The position numbers and the translations under genes are program-made. From Streptomyces spectabilis (GTDB lineage Bacteria; Actinomycetota; Actinomycetes; Streptomycetales; Streptomycetaceae): a stretch of DNA of 64,000 nt. The stretch covers positions 4,536,501 through 4,600,500 of the forward strand of contig NZ_CP023690.1 of NCBI RefSeq assembly GCF_008704795.1. The letters run 5' to 3'. This document shows, piece by piece, positions 25,585-34,341 of this stretch. Under the pieces are notes generated by a model. The model did not search any database and was not told where the DNA came from. It worked only from the letters and a program-made list of their open reading frames with translations. How positions within the stretch are numbered: position 1 is the stretch's first letter; every line of letters begins with the position of its first letter.

Positions 25585-26641
25585 GCGACCTCCACACGAG
25601 GAACAGGGCGGAGGCCACGGCCGCCACCCGGACCACCCACGGCCAGGTGTCCTCGACGGCCGCGTTCATCTGCCCCTTGACGATGGGCTCGCCCCACTTG
25701 CCCTGCGAGCGGCCCCACAGCCAGGCGATGCCGCCCGCGACGGTGAGCGCGGGCACCGCGATCACCGCGGCCTTCTTCTCGGCCGGGCTGAGCTTGCGCG
25801 AGAACCAGGCGACGACCCAACCGCCGCCGAGCGCGAACCAGTTGCCGATCACCGCGCCGACGACGAGCGCGGCGGCGGCGAGCAGCAGGACGGGGTTGCT
25901 CAGGGAGCGGACACCGGCGAGCGCGCCGGCCGCCCCGGCGGGGGCCTCCGGGGCGGGGGCCTCCGCCGGGGCGGGCGGGGCGCTCTTCGTCAGGGACGCG
26001 AGGGCGCCGAAGCGGCGGCGGCGCGCCGCCTCCGGCGCGGCCGCTTCCTCGCCGCCCCCGTCCCCGTCCCCGTCCTCAGTGTCCCCGGTGGCCTCGGTGT
26101 CTTCGGCGTCCTCGGTGTCCTCGGCGTCCTCGGGCTCGTCCTCCTCCCCCTTCTCACCGGGCCCCTTCTTCTCCAGGTCCGCGGTCGGCCGTCGCAGCAT
26201 CTCGGGGATCTCCACCCCGCCCACGAACCCGTGCAGGGTGTGCGCGCCCCCCTCCGGGACGCGCTCCACCCGCCACCAGTCGGGTTCGAGATCCGGTGCG
26301 CTGTCGCCGAGTTCGTCGGTGCCCGCGAGGTGCGGCGGGGCGGGGCGGGGCGGCTCGGGCGCACGGCGCGGGCGCGGCACCTCGCGGCGCGGGCGCTCGG
26401 GCCCGGCGTCGGCCGAGGGGGCGGCGGCCGCGGTGACGAGGTCGTCCGGGGAGCCGATGCGGTCCAGGATGCGCCGCACGGCGGCGGGGCTGTCGGCGGC
26501 CTTGGCGCGGCGGCGCTCGATCTCGCCCCGGAGTTCGGAGACGAGCCGCATGCGGGCGCCGGACGGCAGCTGGCGTTGCTGCGCGAGGTCGCCGACGCGG
26601 CTCAGATAGTCGAAGACGAGCTGGTCGCTCTCGATCCCCAC
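25565..26641 (-). CDS. membrane protein with HAAS-like N-terminus and acidic linker
   Basis: 358 residues. The N-terminal ~75 residues (QLVFDYLSRVGDLAQQ then MRLVSELRGEIERRR and VRRILDRIGSPDDLV) resemble the helical HAAS/DUF1700-type domain often linked to membrane signalling. A Pro-rich then acidic repeat follows (EDEPEDAEDTEDAEDTE), then three or four membrane spans in the last 120 residues. Function unknown. It is downstream of the XPB-associated gene on the same strand (102 bp) and convergent with the siderophore operon. The acidic Glu/Asp/Thr repeat is a candidate for length variation between strains. Confidence 0.75.
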   Translation of the reverse strand: MGIESDQLVFDYLSRVGDLAQQRQLPSGARMRLVSELRGEIERRRAKAADSPAAVRRILDRIGSPDDLVTAAAAPSADAGPERPRREVPRPRRAPEPPRPAPPHLAGTDELGDSAPDLEPDWWRVERVPEGGAHTLHGFVGGVEIPEMLRRPTADLEKKGPGEKGEEDEPEDAEDTEDAEDTEATGDTEDGDGDGGGEEAAAPEAARRRRFGALASLTKSAPPAPAEAPAPEAPAGAAGALAGVRSLSNPVLLLAAAALVVGAVIGNWFALGGGWVVAWFSRKLSPAEKKAAVIAVPALTVAGGIAWLWGRSQGKWGEPIVKGQMNAAVEDTWPWVVRVAAVASALFLVWRSQRSKPE

Positions 26642-26743
26642 GAAGTTCCCTCCGGGGCTGCGGTGTTGAGGTGGTCCCGGACATCGAAGTTACCGCGTCG
26701 CCGCGACCTCGCCGATGACGCCCCCTCAGCTGGGGGTTTCCCG

Positions 26744-29179
26744 TCAGTCGTCGGCGAGTTCCGCGACGCCCGTGACGCGGTGCAGCGGGTAGGTGCGGAC
26801 CTCGTCCGCCGTGTGGTCGTACGCGGTGACGAAGCCGCCCTCGACGCGGACGGGGGCGATGACGCGCTGGCTCGCGGCCCCTTCGGCGTTGACGTAGCCG
26901 ATCCACAGGGTCTCGCCGGTGAGGACGGCCGCCTGCATGGTGGCGAGGGTCTCGGCGGACGTGGTGCGGGGCAGTTCGCCGGTGGCGGCGGGCGCCTCCT
27001 TGCGCGGCGCGGTGGACGCGAGGTCCCCCGCGCGGATGGCGCGTACGGCGGCGCCGATGAGCGTGGCGTCGGGCAGCGGCGGCCCGTCCGGGACCGGCTC
27101 GGGCGCGGTGCGCGGCGGGGTGCGGTGGCTGTGGGCACGGGTGATCAGGACGTCGCCCTCGGCGCTCTCGGCGGCGGGCGCGAAGCCCATGGCGCGCAGC
27201 CCTTCCAGGAGCGTGCCGGGGTCGGCCTGCGCGGCGAGCACGGTGCCCGCGAGGCGCCTGAGGCGCAGCCCCTGGGCCCGTTTGTCCGCGAGGATCTCGT
27301 CGAGCACGCCCTCGTCGTCGCACCGCACGTACGCGGAGGCGGCGCCGACGCGCAGATGGCCGTGTCTGCGGGCCACGTCGTCGATGAGGTACGCGAGGGG
27401 CTGCGGGACGGGCGTGCGGGAGTGCGCGGCGAGGAACGCGTGCAGGTCGGACGCGCTCTGCCCGGCGTCGAGCGCCCGCCGCACGGAGCCCGGGGTGAAC
27501 CGGTAGACGGTGGCGCCGCCCTTGGACTCCACGTCGGCGAGCACGGCGAGGGCGTCCGCGAGGGGGCGCTTGAGCGGCCCGGGGGCGACCGCGGTGAGGT
27601 CGGCCTGGAGCAGGACGTGGTCGAGGGGTTCGGGCAGGAGCGGGGCGAGGCGGCGGGCGGCCTCGGCACCGGCCGCGGCGCGTTCGGCGGCACTCGTGGC
27701 GTCCTGGGCGGCGGACGGCTGCCCGTGGTCCGCGGCGAGGAGCACGCGGCCGTGCGCGGAGAGCGCCCCGCGCCCGGTGACCCCGAGCAGCTCCGCCTCG
27801 CTCAGCGTCCACCGGGCCAGGCGGGCGCGCAGCTCGGATGCGCCGCCGCCGGAGGGGCGCTCCCAGCGCAGCCGGTCGAGCACGGACTCCTCGGCGGGCG
27901 CGGCGCCTTCGGGCAGGGCGGCCAGGAGGGCCAGGACGCGGTGGCGCACCTCGGGCGCGGCGGAGCGGTCGAGGCCGGGGCCGAGCGCGGACAGGGTGCG
28001 GTCCTTGCTGTCGCGTCCGCCGACGAGGCCGGGGGTGCGCGTGGCCTCGTACCAGGCGGAGGCGAGCCGCGCCCAGCGCTCGGCGGCGGGCAGCTCCTGC
28101 CAGCTGTCGTAGGCGGGGGTCGCGGCGTAGCGCTCGTCGGCCTCGCCGTCGGCGGCCAGCAGGCCCGCGGCGTAGGCGAGTTCGACCCAGAACGCGGCCT
28201 GCGGTTCCGCCACGTCCAGGGCCGCGGCGGTCCGCTTGAGGTCACGGACGCTCAGGCCGCCCGCGCGCAGGACGGCGGGGCCGCCCTCGTCCCAGTCCTT
28301 GAGCAGTTCCTCGACGGTGGCGAGCGCGGTGTAGGCCTGTCCTGCCGCCGTCGCGTCCACAACCTGTGGACGGTGTTCGCGCGCGGCCTCCACCGCCGGA
28401 GGCGCCGGCTCCAGTACGCGGTGGGCACGGCCCCCGCGCAGGTGAAGGGCGGCCTCCCGGGGCAGCACCACCGTGCCCGGCGCCGTCGGGAGCAGCAGGC
28501 CCCGGTCGAGCAGCCAGCGCAGATGGGGCGCCGGGTCGGCGGTGACCTGTCCGTACGGCGGGCCCCACACGAGCCGGGACAGGACCTCGACGGAGTCGGC
28601 GGGCGCCCCGTCGAGCAGGTGGGACATCCGCTCCTGGTCGGTGAAGAGCGCCGTGAGGGACTCCACGGCCGACACCGCGTCGTGCGTGGACGCGAGCCCG
28701 GCGGCCGCGACCACGCTCTGCACCCGGCCCGGCGACATGCCCGCCGTGGCCTCGGCGACCGTCGGGCCGAGGCCCGTCGGCGAGGGCCGCTGCGGCGTCG
28801 GCGCGAGCAGCTCGCGCGCGGTGCGCACCAGGCGGAGCCGGTCCTCCGCGCCCCACACGAGCGCCTGTCGGCGCAGTGTCGTCAGGGCCCGGTCCACCGC
28901 TTCGCCGGGCGCGGGCGCGAGCAGATGCGCCAACTCCTCGTACGACGCCGGGTCCGAGGCCACGGCGAGGGCCTCGGCGACCTGCTGCGCGAACCGGTCG
29001 AGGCGCTCCAGGGCACGTACCACCGAGGCCCGCGTGCCCGCGCGGGTGGCCAGCTGCGTCAGGTCGTTCGGCACGGGGCTGACGAGGTCGGGCCGGGATC
29101 GCAACAGCGCGACGAGCGTCGCGTCGTCGCTCGCCCGGAGGGCTTCCGCAAGGGAACGGGGGGCGTCCGGGGTGCTCAT
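26744..29179 (-). CDS. XPB-associated helicase-like protein with C-terminal WYL-like domain
   Basis: 811 residues with no Walker motifs. The N-terminal two-thirds is helical and matches what I know as the helicase C-terminal/XPB-Ssl2 N-terminal-like family, whose mycobacterial member lies beside the ercc3 (XPB) gene. Here XPB is at 30309, divergent. The last ~65 residues (about 743-805) look like a WYL domain: LWIGYVNAEG, then RVIAPVRVEGGFVTAYDH and TYPLHRVTGV. WYL domains usually sense nucleic acid or nucleotide ligands. A DNA-repair role with XPB is inferred from neighbourhood. TACCGT (29187-29192) lies 7 nt before ATG, so it may be leaderless. Confidence 0.8.
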   Translation of the reverse strand: MSTPDAPRSLAEALRASDDATLVALLRSRPDLVSPVPNDLTQLATRAGTRASVVRALERLDRFAQQVAEALAVASDPASYEELAHLLAPAPGEAVDRALTTLRRQALVWGAEDRLRLVRTARELLAPTPQRPSPTGLGPTVAEATAGMSPGRVQSVVAAAGLASTHDAVSAVESLTALFTDQERMSHLLDGAPADSVEVLSRLVWGPPYGQVTADPAPHLRWLLDRGLLLPTAPGTVVLPREAALHLRGGRAHRVLEPAPPAVEAAREHRPQVVDATAAGQAYTALATVEELLKDWDEGGPAVLRAGGLSVRDLKRTAAALDVAEPQAAFWVELAYAAGLLAADGEADERYAATPAYDSWQELPAAERWARLASAWYEATRTPGLVGGRDSKDRTLSALGPGLDRSAAPEVRHRVLALLAALPEGAAPAEESVLDRLRWERPSGGGASELRARLARWTLSEAELLGVTGRGALSAHGRVLLAADHGQPSAAQDATSAAERAAAGAEAARRLAPLLPEPLDHVLLQADLTAVAPGPLKRPLADALAVLADVESKGGATVYRFTPGSVRRALDAGQSASDLHAFLAAHSRTPVPQPLAYLIDDVARRHGHLRVGAASAYVRCDDEGVLDEILADKRAQGLRLRRLAGTVLAAQADPGTLLEGLRAMGFAPAAESAEGDVLITRAHSHRTPPRTAPEPVPDGPPLPDATLIGAAVRAIRAGDLASTAPRKEAPAATGELPRTTSAETLATMQAAVLTGETLWIGYVNAEGAASQRVIAPVRVEGGFVTAYDHTADEVRTYPLHRVTGVAELADD

Positions 29180-29300
29180 CCTGGCTACGGTAGCGGGTCA
29201 CCGGCGGGCGCCGGTGTGCCGTGCCGTACGCGCCCCGGCGGGCGGCGGGGGGTGGTGCGCCCCGCGGGGGGCCGGGGCGCCCGACCTCTCACTAGACTGG

Positions 29301-29320
29301 CTAGAACGTTCTTTCTAGAA
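29301..29320. promoter_or_regulatory. overlapping AT-rich palindromes before the fusion gene
   Basis: CTAGAACGTTCTTTCTAGAA contains the palindromes AGAACGTTCT (29303-29312) and TTCTAGAA (29313-29320) directly before the ribosome site AAAGG. Such AT-rich symmetry is rare in this GC-rich sequence and suggests an operator. The regulator is unknown. Confidence 0.4.
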
Positions 29321-29325
29321 AGGTC

Positions 29326-30285
29326 ATGGTTGTTCCGGTGCCCGAGTCCCGCCCGCACGCCCTGTTCTCCTTCGGCACGCTCCTGGACGAGCGCGTCCAG
29401 ACGACCCTGTTCGGCGGGGCCGTGCCCAGCTCCCCGGCCGCCCTCGCCGGACACACGACCCGGCCCCTGACCATCACCGCCCCGGACGTCATCGCCACCA
29501 GCGGCCTGGACGTGCACCTGACCCTGGAGCGGCGCGTCGGCGCCGCGGTGGAGGGCGCCGTGCTGCGCCTGACCGACGCGGACCTCGCGGCGGCCGACGC
29601 GTACGAGGTCGACGACTACGTGCGGCGCCGGGTGCGGCTCTCCTCCGGGGAGAGCGCCTGGGCGTATCTGGACGCGCGGCCGCTGCGCCCGGCGGCGCGC
29701 ATCGTGATCGTCGGCGACAGCATCGCCTACGGCCGCTGCGACCCGTACGGCGGCTGGGCCGGGCACCTGGCGTCCGCCCACATCGCCGCGGACGAGACCG
29801 GCCACCGGGTCTTCAACCTGGCCATCCCCGGCAGCACCCTCGCCGACGTCGCCGAGCAGACGCCCGCGCTCCTTCCGCCGCGCCTGCCCGACACCCTCCT
29901 GGTCGCCGCGGGCATCAACGACTCCGCCCTGCCCGGCGGCCTCGACCGGCTCGCGCACCACCTCGACGCGCTGGCCGCCGCGGCCCACGCCCACAACGCC
30001 CGGCTCGTCGTCGCGGGCCCGACCTGGCTCGACGAGAGCCGGACCGCCGACTACGAAGGCCTGTGCTTCACCGCGGCCCGCGCCCTCGACCTGCGCGAGC
30101 GCCTCCGCACCTGGTGCGCCGCGCACCACGCCGACTTCCTCGACCTGTGGGAGCCCCTGCGCGACCGCCCCGACCTCCTCACCGACGGCCTGCACCCGGA
30201 CCCCGAGGGCCACAAGATCCTCTCCACACATCTGGAGTCTGCGGCACACTGGAGGTTTGGCCGCCCGGCTGATCTCCGGCAGTGA
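29326..30285 (+). CDS. fusion: gamma-glutamylcyclotransferase-like domain plus SGNH hydrolase
   Basis: 319 residues in two domains. Residues 12-120 resemble the AIG2/GGCT fold: LFSFGTLLDERVQ (the family YGTL-like start), GAAVEGAVLRLTDADLAAAD and DAYEVDDYVRRRV. Residues 124-310 are an SGNH/GDSL hydrolase: GDS at 130-132 with Ser131 nucleophile, GIND at 196-199, and DGLH (Asp287, His290). The two activities are normally separate: glutamyl cyclisation or amide cleavage, and ester hydrolysis. No signal peptide, so cytoplasmic. It ends 23 bp before the XPB start, so co-transcription is likely. The joint substrate is unknown. Confidence 0.8.
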   Translation: MVVPVPESRPHALFSFGTLLDERVQTTLFGGAVPSSPAALAGHTTRPLTITAPDVIATSGLDVHLTLERRVGAAVEGAVLRLTDADLAAADAYEVDDYVRRRVRLSSGESAWAYLDARPLRPAARIVIVGDSIAYGRCDPYGGWAGHLASAHIAADETGHRVFNLAIPGSTLADVAEQTPALLPPRLPDTLLVAAGINDSALPGGLDRLAHHLDALAAAAHAHNARLVVAGPTWLDESRTADYEGLCFTAARALDLRERLRTWCAAHHADFLDLWEPLRDRPDLLTDGLHPDPEGHKILSTHLESAAHWRFGRPADLRQ

Positions 30286-30308
30286 TCGCAAGCGAAAGGG
30301 CCCGGAAC

Positions 30309-31952
30309 GTGAATGGACCCCTCATCGTCCAGTCGGACAAGACACTCCTGTTGGAGGTCGACCACGAGCGGGCCGACGCGTGCCGTCGTGCCATCGCGTC
30401 GTTCGCCGAGCTGGAACGCGCCCCGGAGCACATCCACACGTACCGCGTGACGCCGCTCGGACTGTGGAACGCGCGGGCGGCGGGGCACGACGCCGAGCAG
30501 GTCGTGGACGCCCTCGTGGAGTTCTCGCGGTACCCGGTGCCGCACGCGCTGCTCGTCGACGTCGCCGAGACCATGGCCCGCTACGGCCGCCTCACGCTGA
30601 GCAAGCACCCGACGCACGGTCTCGTGCTCACGAGCACCGACCGGCCGGTCCTGGAAGAGATCCTGCGGTCGAAGAAGGTCCAGCCGCTCGTGGGCGCCCG
30701 CGTCGACCCGGACACGGTCGCCGTGCACCCCTCCGAGCGCGGCCAGATCAAGCAGACGCTGCTCAAGCTGGGCTGGCCCGCCGAGGACCTCGCCGGATAC
30801 GTCGACGGCGAGGCCCACAAGATCGACCTGAACGAGGACGGCTGGGCGCTGCGCCCCTACCAGCGCCAGGCCGTCGAGGGCTTCTGGCACGGCGGCAGCG
30901 GCGTCGTCGTGCTGCCCTGCGGCGCGGGCAAGACCCTGGTGGGCGCGGGCGCCATGGCCGAGGCGAAGGCGACCACGCTGATCCTGGTCACGAACACCGT
31001 CTCCGCGCGCCAGTGGAAGCACGAGCTGGTCAAGCGCACCTCCCTCACCGAGGACGAGATCGGCGAGTACAGCGGTACGAAGAAGGAGATCCGGCCCGTC
31101 ACGATCGCCACGTACCAGGTCCTGACGACCAAGCGGAAGGGCGTCTACCCGCACCTGGAGCTCTTCGACTCCCGTGACTGGGGCCTCATCCTCTACGACG
31201 AGGTGCACCTGCTGCCCGCGCCCGTCTTCAAGTTCACCGCCGACCTCCAGGCGCGGCGCAGGCTCGGGCTCACCGCGACCCTGGTCCGCGAGGACGGCCG
31301 CGAGTCGGACGTGTTCTCGCTCATCGGGCCCAAGCGCTTCGACGCGCCGTGGAAGGAGATCGAGGCGCAGGGGTACATCGCGCCCGCCGACTGCGTGGAG
31401 GTGCGCGTCAACCTCACCGACAGCGAGCGGCTCGCCTACGCCACCGCCGAGGCCGAGGAGAAGTACCGCTTCTGTGCGACGACGGCCACGAAGCGGAAGG
31501 TGACGGAGGCGATCGTCCGGAAGTTCGCGGGCCAGCAGATCCTCGTCATCGGCCAGTACATCGACCAGCTCGACGAGCTGGGCGAGCACCTGAACGCGCC
31601 GGTCATCAAGGGCGAGACGTCGAACGCGCAGCGCGAGAAGCTCTTCGACGCCTTCCGCGAGGGCGAGATCTCCGTGCTCGTGGTGTCCAAGGTCGCGAAC
31701 TTCTCCATCGACCTGCCGGAGGCGACCGTCGCCATCCAGGTCTCGGGCACCTTCGGCTCGCGGCAGGAGGAGGCGCAGCGCCTCGGCCGCGTCCTGCGCC
31801 CGAAGGCGGACGGCCACCAGGCGCACTTCTACTCCGTGGTCGCCCGCGACACCATCGACCAGGACTTCGCGGCGCACCGCCAGCGGTTCCTCGCGGAGCA
31901 GGGGTACGCCTACCGGATCATGGACGCGGAGTCCCTGCTCGCGGAGGACTGA
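30309..31952 (+). CDS. DNA repair helicase XPB
   Basis: 547 residues from GTG 30309 (AAAGGG upstream); a GTG 27 nt earlier lacks a ribosome site. SF2 helicase motifs: Walker A GAGKT at 205-209, DEVH at 297-300, the XPB-specific RED motif at 327-329, and motif VI QRLGRVLRPK near the C-terminus. The N-terminal 180 residues form the damage-recognition-like domain of actinobacterial XPB. Mycobacterial and archaeal homologues unwind DNA 3' to 5' in nucleotide excision repair. Its end overlaps the convergent XRE gene by 43 bp. The XPB-associated protein at 26744 completes the module. Confidence 0.95.
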   Translation: MNGPLIVQSDKTLLLEVDHERADACRRAIASFAELERAPEHIHTYRVTPLGLWNARAAGHDAEQVVDALVEFSRYPVPHALLVDVAETMARYGRLTLSKHPTHGLVLTSTDRPVLEEILRSKKVQPLVGARVDPDTVAVHPSERGQIKQTLLKLGWPAEDLAGYVDGEAHKIDLNEDGWALRPYQRQAVEGFWHGGSGVVVLPCGAGKTLVGAGAMAEAKATTLILVTNTVSARQWKHELVKRTSLTEDEIGEYSGTKKEIRPVTIATYQVLTTKRKGVYPHLELFDSRDWGLILYDEVHLLPAPVFKFTADLQARRRLGLTATLVREDGRESDVFSLIGPKRFDAPWKEIEAQGYIAPADCVEVRVNLTDSERLAYATAEAEEKYRFCATTATKRKVTEAIVRKFAGQQILVIGQYIDQLDELGEHLNAPVIKGETSNAQREKLFDAFREGEISVLVVSKVANFSIDLPEATVAIQVSGTFGSRQEEAQRLGRVLRPKADGHQAHFYSVVARDTIDQDFAAHRQRFLAEQGYAYRIMDAESLLAED

Positions 31953-32815
31953 GCCCGTCCGGAGGCCGCGGACGGGCGCGCCGAGGCGATCGACAGGAGC
32001 ACGAGCGCGTCCGCCGATGCGCTGTCCGGCTCGGCCGCGAAGGTCACCAGGGTCTGCTCCGGCGCGTCCGGCAGCAGCAGCGTCTCCCGGTGCAGGACCA
32101 GTTCCCCGGCCATCGGGTGGCGGAGCCGCCAGGTGCCGTGGGAGCTCTCCCGCACCTGGTGCTCCGCCCACAGGCGGCGAAAGTCCTCGCTGCGTACGGA
32201 GAGTTCACCGAGGAGCGTGCAGAGGCGGTCGTCGCACGCGTAGCGGCCCAGGTCCAGGCGGAGTGCCACGACCGTGTCGCGCGCCGCCTCCTCCCAGTCC
32301 GCGTACAGCTCACGCGCACCGGGGTCGAGGAAGAGCTGCCAGGCCACGTTCCGGCGCGCGGCGGGCAGGGCGTCGAAGTCGGCGAACAGGGCGCGGGCCG
32401 GCGGATTCGCGGCGAGGACGTCCAGGCGGGGGCCGACGACGTACGCGGGCACGTCCCCCAGGGCGCGCAGCAGGACCCGGACGCCCTCGCGGACCGGCTC
32501 GGGCCGCGCGGTGCGGCCGGAACCGGCGGCTCCGCGCAGGGCGCGCACGAGGTTGCCGAGGTGCGCGCGCTCGGCCTCGTCGAGCCGCAGCACCCTGGCG
32601 ACGGCGTCGAGCACGCCGTCCGACACGTTCTGGGTCCGGCCCTGCTCCAGGCGCGTGTAGTAGTCCACGCTGACCCCGGCGAGCTCCGCCAGTTCCTCCC
32701 GGCGCAGCCCGGGGACGCGGCGGCGGCCGCTGAACGGGCGGACGCCGAGGTCCTCCGGGCGCAGCCGCGCCCGGCGCGACTTCAGGAAGCTGGCGAGTTC
32801 GGCGCGGAAGTCCAT
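31910..32815 (-). CDS. XRE-family regulator with MmyB-like ligand domain
   Basis: 301 residues. An N-terminal helix-turn-helix (VPGLRREELAELAGVSVDYY then TRLEQGR) is followed by a ligand-binding domain typical of the MmyB group: PAYVVGPRLDVLAANPPARA, WQLFLDPGARELYADWEEAA, and RHPMAGELVLHRETLLLPDA. These regulators often control an adjacent divergent oxidoreductase, here the SDR at 32975. An ACCCAGGG-N10-CCCTGGGT dyad in the shared gap is a likely operator. Its last 43 bp overlap the XPB gene. Confidence 0.9.
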   Translation of the reverse strand: MDFRAELASFLKSRRARLRPEDLGVRPFSGRRRVPGLRREELAELAGVSVDYYTRLEQGRTQNVSDGVLDAVARVLRLDEAERAHLGNLVRALRGAAGSGRTARPEPVREGVRVLLRALGDVPAYVVGPRLDVLAANPPARALFADFDALPAARRNVAWQLFLDPGARELYADWEEAARDTVVALRLDLGRYACDDRLCTLLGELSVRSEDFRRLWAEHQVRESSHGTWRLRHPMAGELVLHRETLLLPDAPEQTLVTFAAEPDSASADALVLLSIASARPSAASGRAQSSASRDSASMIR

Positions 32816-32856
32816 GGCCTCATTGTCCTCGCCCCCCGCCAGCCTGGTTCTGCCGG

Positions 32857-32882
32857 ACCCAGGGTCGAACGGAGCCCTGGGT
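32857..32882. promoter_or_regulatory. inverted repeat between XRE regulator and SDR
   Basis: ACCCAGGG (32857-32864) and CCCTGGGT (32875-32882) are perfect 8-bp arms with a 10-bp spacer in the 159-bp divergent gap. A likely binding site for the neighbouring MmyB-like regulator. Confidence 0.5.
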
Positions 32883-32974
32883 GAGGTGGCCGGACGGCGG
32901 CAGAGTCGGAGCCACCGGGCACCACCCGGCCCGCCGGGGGCCGGGGCCCCGCCCACCGACTCCTGGAGCCTGCC

Positions 32975-33772
32975 ATGACCACGACCACCACGGACCGCGT
33001 CGGCCCCGCCGCCTCCGCCCTTCCCCTGACCGGCCGGGTGGCGGTCGTCACCGGCGCCTCCAGCGGCATCGGCGCGGCCACCGCGCGGCTGCTCGCCGCA
33101 CGGGGCGCCCGGGTCGCCCTGCTCGCCCGGCGCGCCGACCGCCTCGCCGGTCACGTCGCCGCGATCGAGGCGGCGGGCGGCACGGCGTTCGCCGTCCCGG
33201 CGGACGTCACAGAGCCGGACGCGGTCACGGCGGCCGCCGACCGCGTCCGCGAGCGGTACGGCCGGGTCGATCTCCTCGTCAACAACGCGGGCCTCGCCCT
33301 GCCGGACCTGCTCGGCCAGGGCGGCGCCAACTGGCGGCGCATGATCGAGGTGAACGTCAACGGCGCCTTCGCCGTCACCGAGGCGTTCGTCCCCGACCTG
33401 GTCGCGGCGGCGGCCGAGCGCGACCACGCGGACCTGGTCACCATCTCCTCCGCGGCCGCGACGTCCGTCCTGCCGGGCTTCGGCGGCTACGCCGCGTCGA
33501 AGGCCGCCGTGAGCCACCTGCTGCGCAACCTCCGCGCGGAGCTGAGCCCCAAGGACGTACGCGTCACGACCATCGAGCCGGGCACCGTCGACACCGAACT
33601 GCGCGATCACCTCGGCGACCCCGAGCTGACGGCCGCCGTCCAGGGGTTCGTGGACTCCCTCGGACAGCTCCCCACGGGCACCGACGTGGCCGAACTGATC
33701 GCCTTCGCCGTCACCCGCCCCCGCCATGTGAACCTGCCGCTGCTCACCCTCCTGCCGACGCGCGAGGCGTGA
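32975..33772 (+). CDS. short-chain dehydrogenase/reductase
   Basis: 265 residues, classical SDR. TGASSGIG at 26-33 binds NAD(P), NNAG at 104-107 stabilises the sheet, and the catalytic tetrad is present: Asn near 129, Ser near 160, Tyr173 and Lys177 (YAASK). ALLARRADRL after the second strand, with Arg residues, hints at NADP preference. Substrate unknown. It is divergent from the XRE regulator that probably controls it. Confidence 0.92.
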   Translation: MTTTTTDRVGPAASALPLTGRVAVVTGASSGIGAATARLLAARGARVALLARRADRLAGHVAAIEAAGGTAFAVPADVTEPDAVTAAADRVRERYGRVDLLVNNAGLALPDLLGQGGANWRRMIEVNVNGAFAVTEAFVPDLVAAAAERDHADLVTISSAAATSVLPGFGGYAASKAAVSHLLRNLRAELSPKDVRVTTIEPGTVDTELRDHLGDPELTAAVQGFVDSLGQLPTGTDVAELIAFAVTRPRHVNLPLLTLLPTREA

Positions 33773-33788
33773 GCCCGGCCAAGGGGGG

Positions 33789-34001
33789 TCAGCGGCGGCG
33801 GACGCCTGCTTCCTCGGCGTACTCGCCGAGGACGACGACGCCGACGACGGCGCCCACGAAGACCTTCGCGGCGCGCAGGGCGTCGCCGACGCGGTGCGGC
33901 CGGTGGGCATCGGAGACGGCGGTCGCGCCGTCGGCGCGGCGGAGGCCGGCCGGGGCCGTCGGGGCGGACAGGGACGCGGGGGTGATGACTGCGCTGCTCA
34001 T
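33789..34001 (-). CDS. small conserved-looking protein of unknown function
   Basis: 70 residues from ATG 34001, with GGAGA 4 nt upstream. The Ala/Thr-rich start is followed by HRPHRVGDALRAAKVFVGAV and VGVVVLGEYAEEAGVRRR; the middle is moderately hydrophobic but short for a certain membrane span. It is convergent with the SDR, 16 bp apart. No family recognised. The ribosome site and patterned C-terminus favour a real gene. Confidence 0.55.
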   Translation of the reverse strand: MSSAVITPASLSAPTAPAGLRRADGATAVSDAHRPHRVGDALRAAKVFVGAVVGVVVLGEYAEEAGVRRR

Positions 34002-34341
34002 GTCTCCATGGTCGGATCCCGGGCGTCCGCGCACATCGGCCTGCGGGTCCAACCGCCCGTGTCCGCCGTAGGACTCCGGGACCGGGCGCTCTACGCCTTC
34101 GGACGGACGGCGACCCTGAGGCCCTTCTCAGGGATGACTCGGGGTTCGGCTTCCGGACCAGGGACAGGGCGGGGGGACGACGGAACGGCCGGGAAAATCG
34201 TTGGTGCCGCCACGGGCGGCTCACCTAGGATGCCTCTTTCCTCGCGACACCCCCGCCTCCCGCCACGGAGCGCCGCCGCCCGGTCGGAAACCGGCGGCCC
34301 TGAGTCACGCACCGAGAACGTCCGTACCCGGAGGCAGCCCC
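34002..34341. other. promoter region of the HelD-like gene, no gene seen
   Basis: 340 bp. It holds a 7-bp hairpin CCCTGAG/CTCAGGG (34114-34133) and a GC-rich inverted repeat around 34272-34300. I looked for a rifamycin-associated element (inverted GGGGCTTGC) and saw none. Confidence 0.4.

Noticed and set aside
24647..29470. Very long open frame on the plus strand (about 1600 codons)
   Set aside because: It lies antisense or out of frame to real genes with recognisable motifs. Composition is Arg/Gly/Pro-rich, typical of GC-skewed shadow frames.
34002..34341. Rifamycin-associated element upstream of the HelD-like gene
   Set aside because: No inverted GGGGCTTGC-type repeat could be found, so HelR identity is not supported by regulation.
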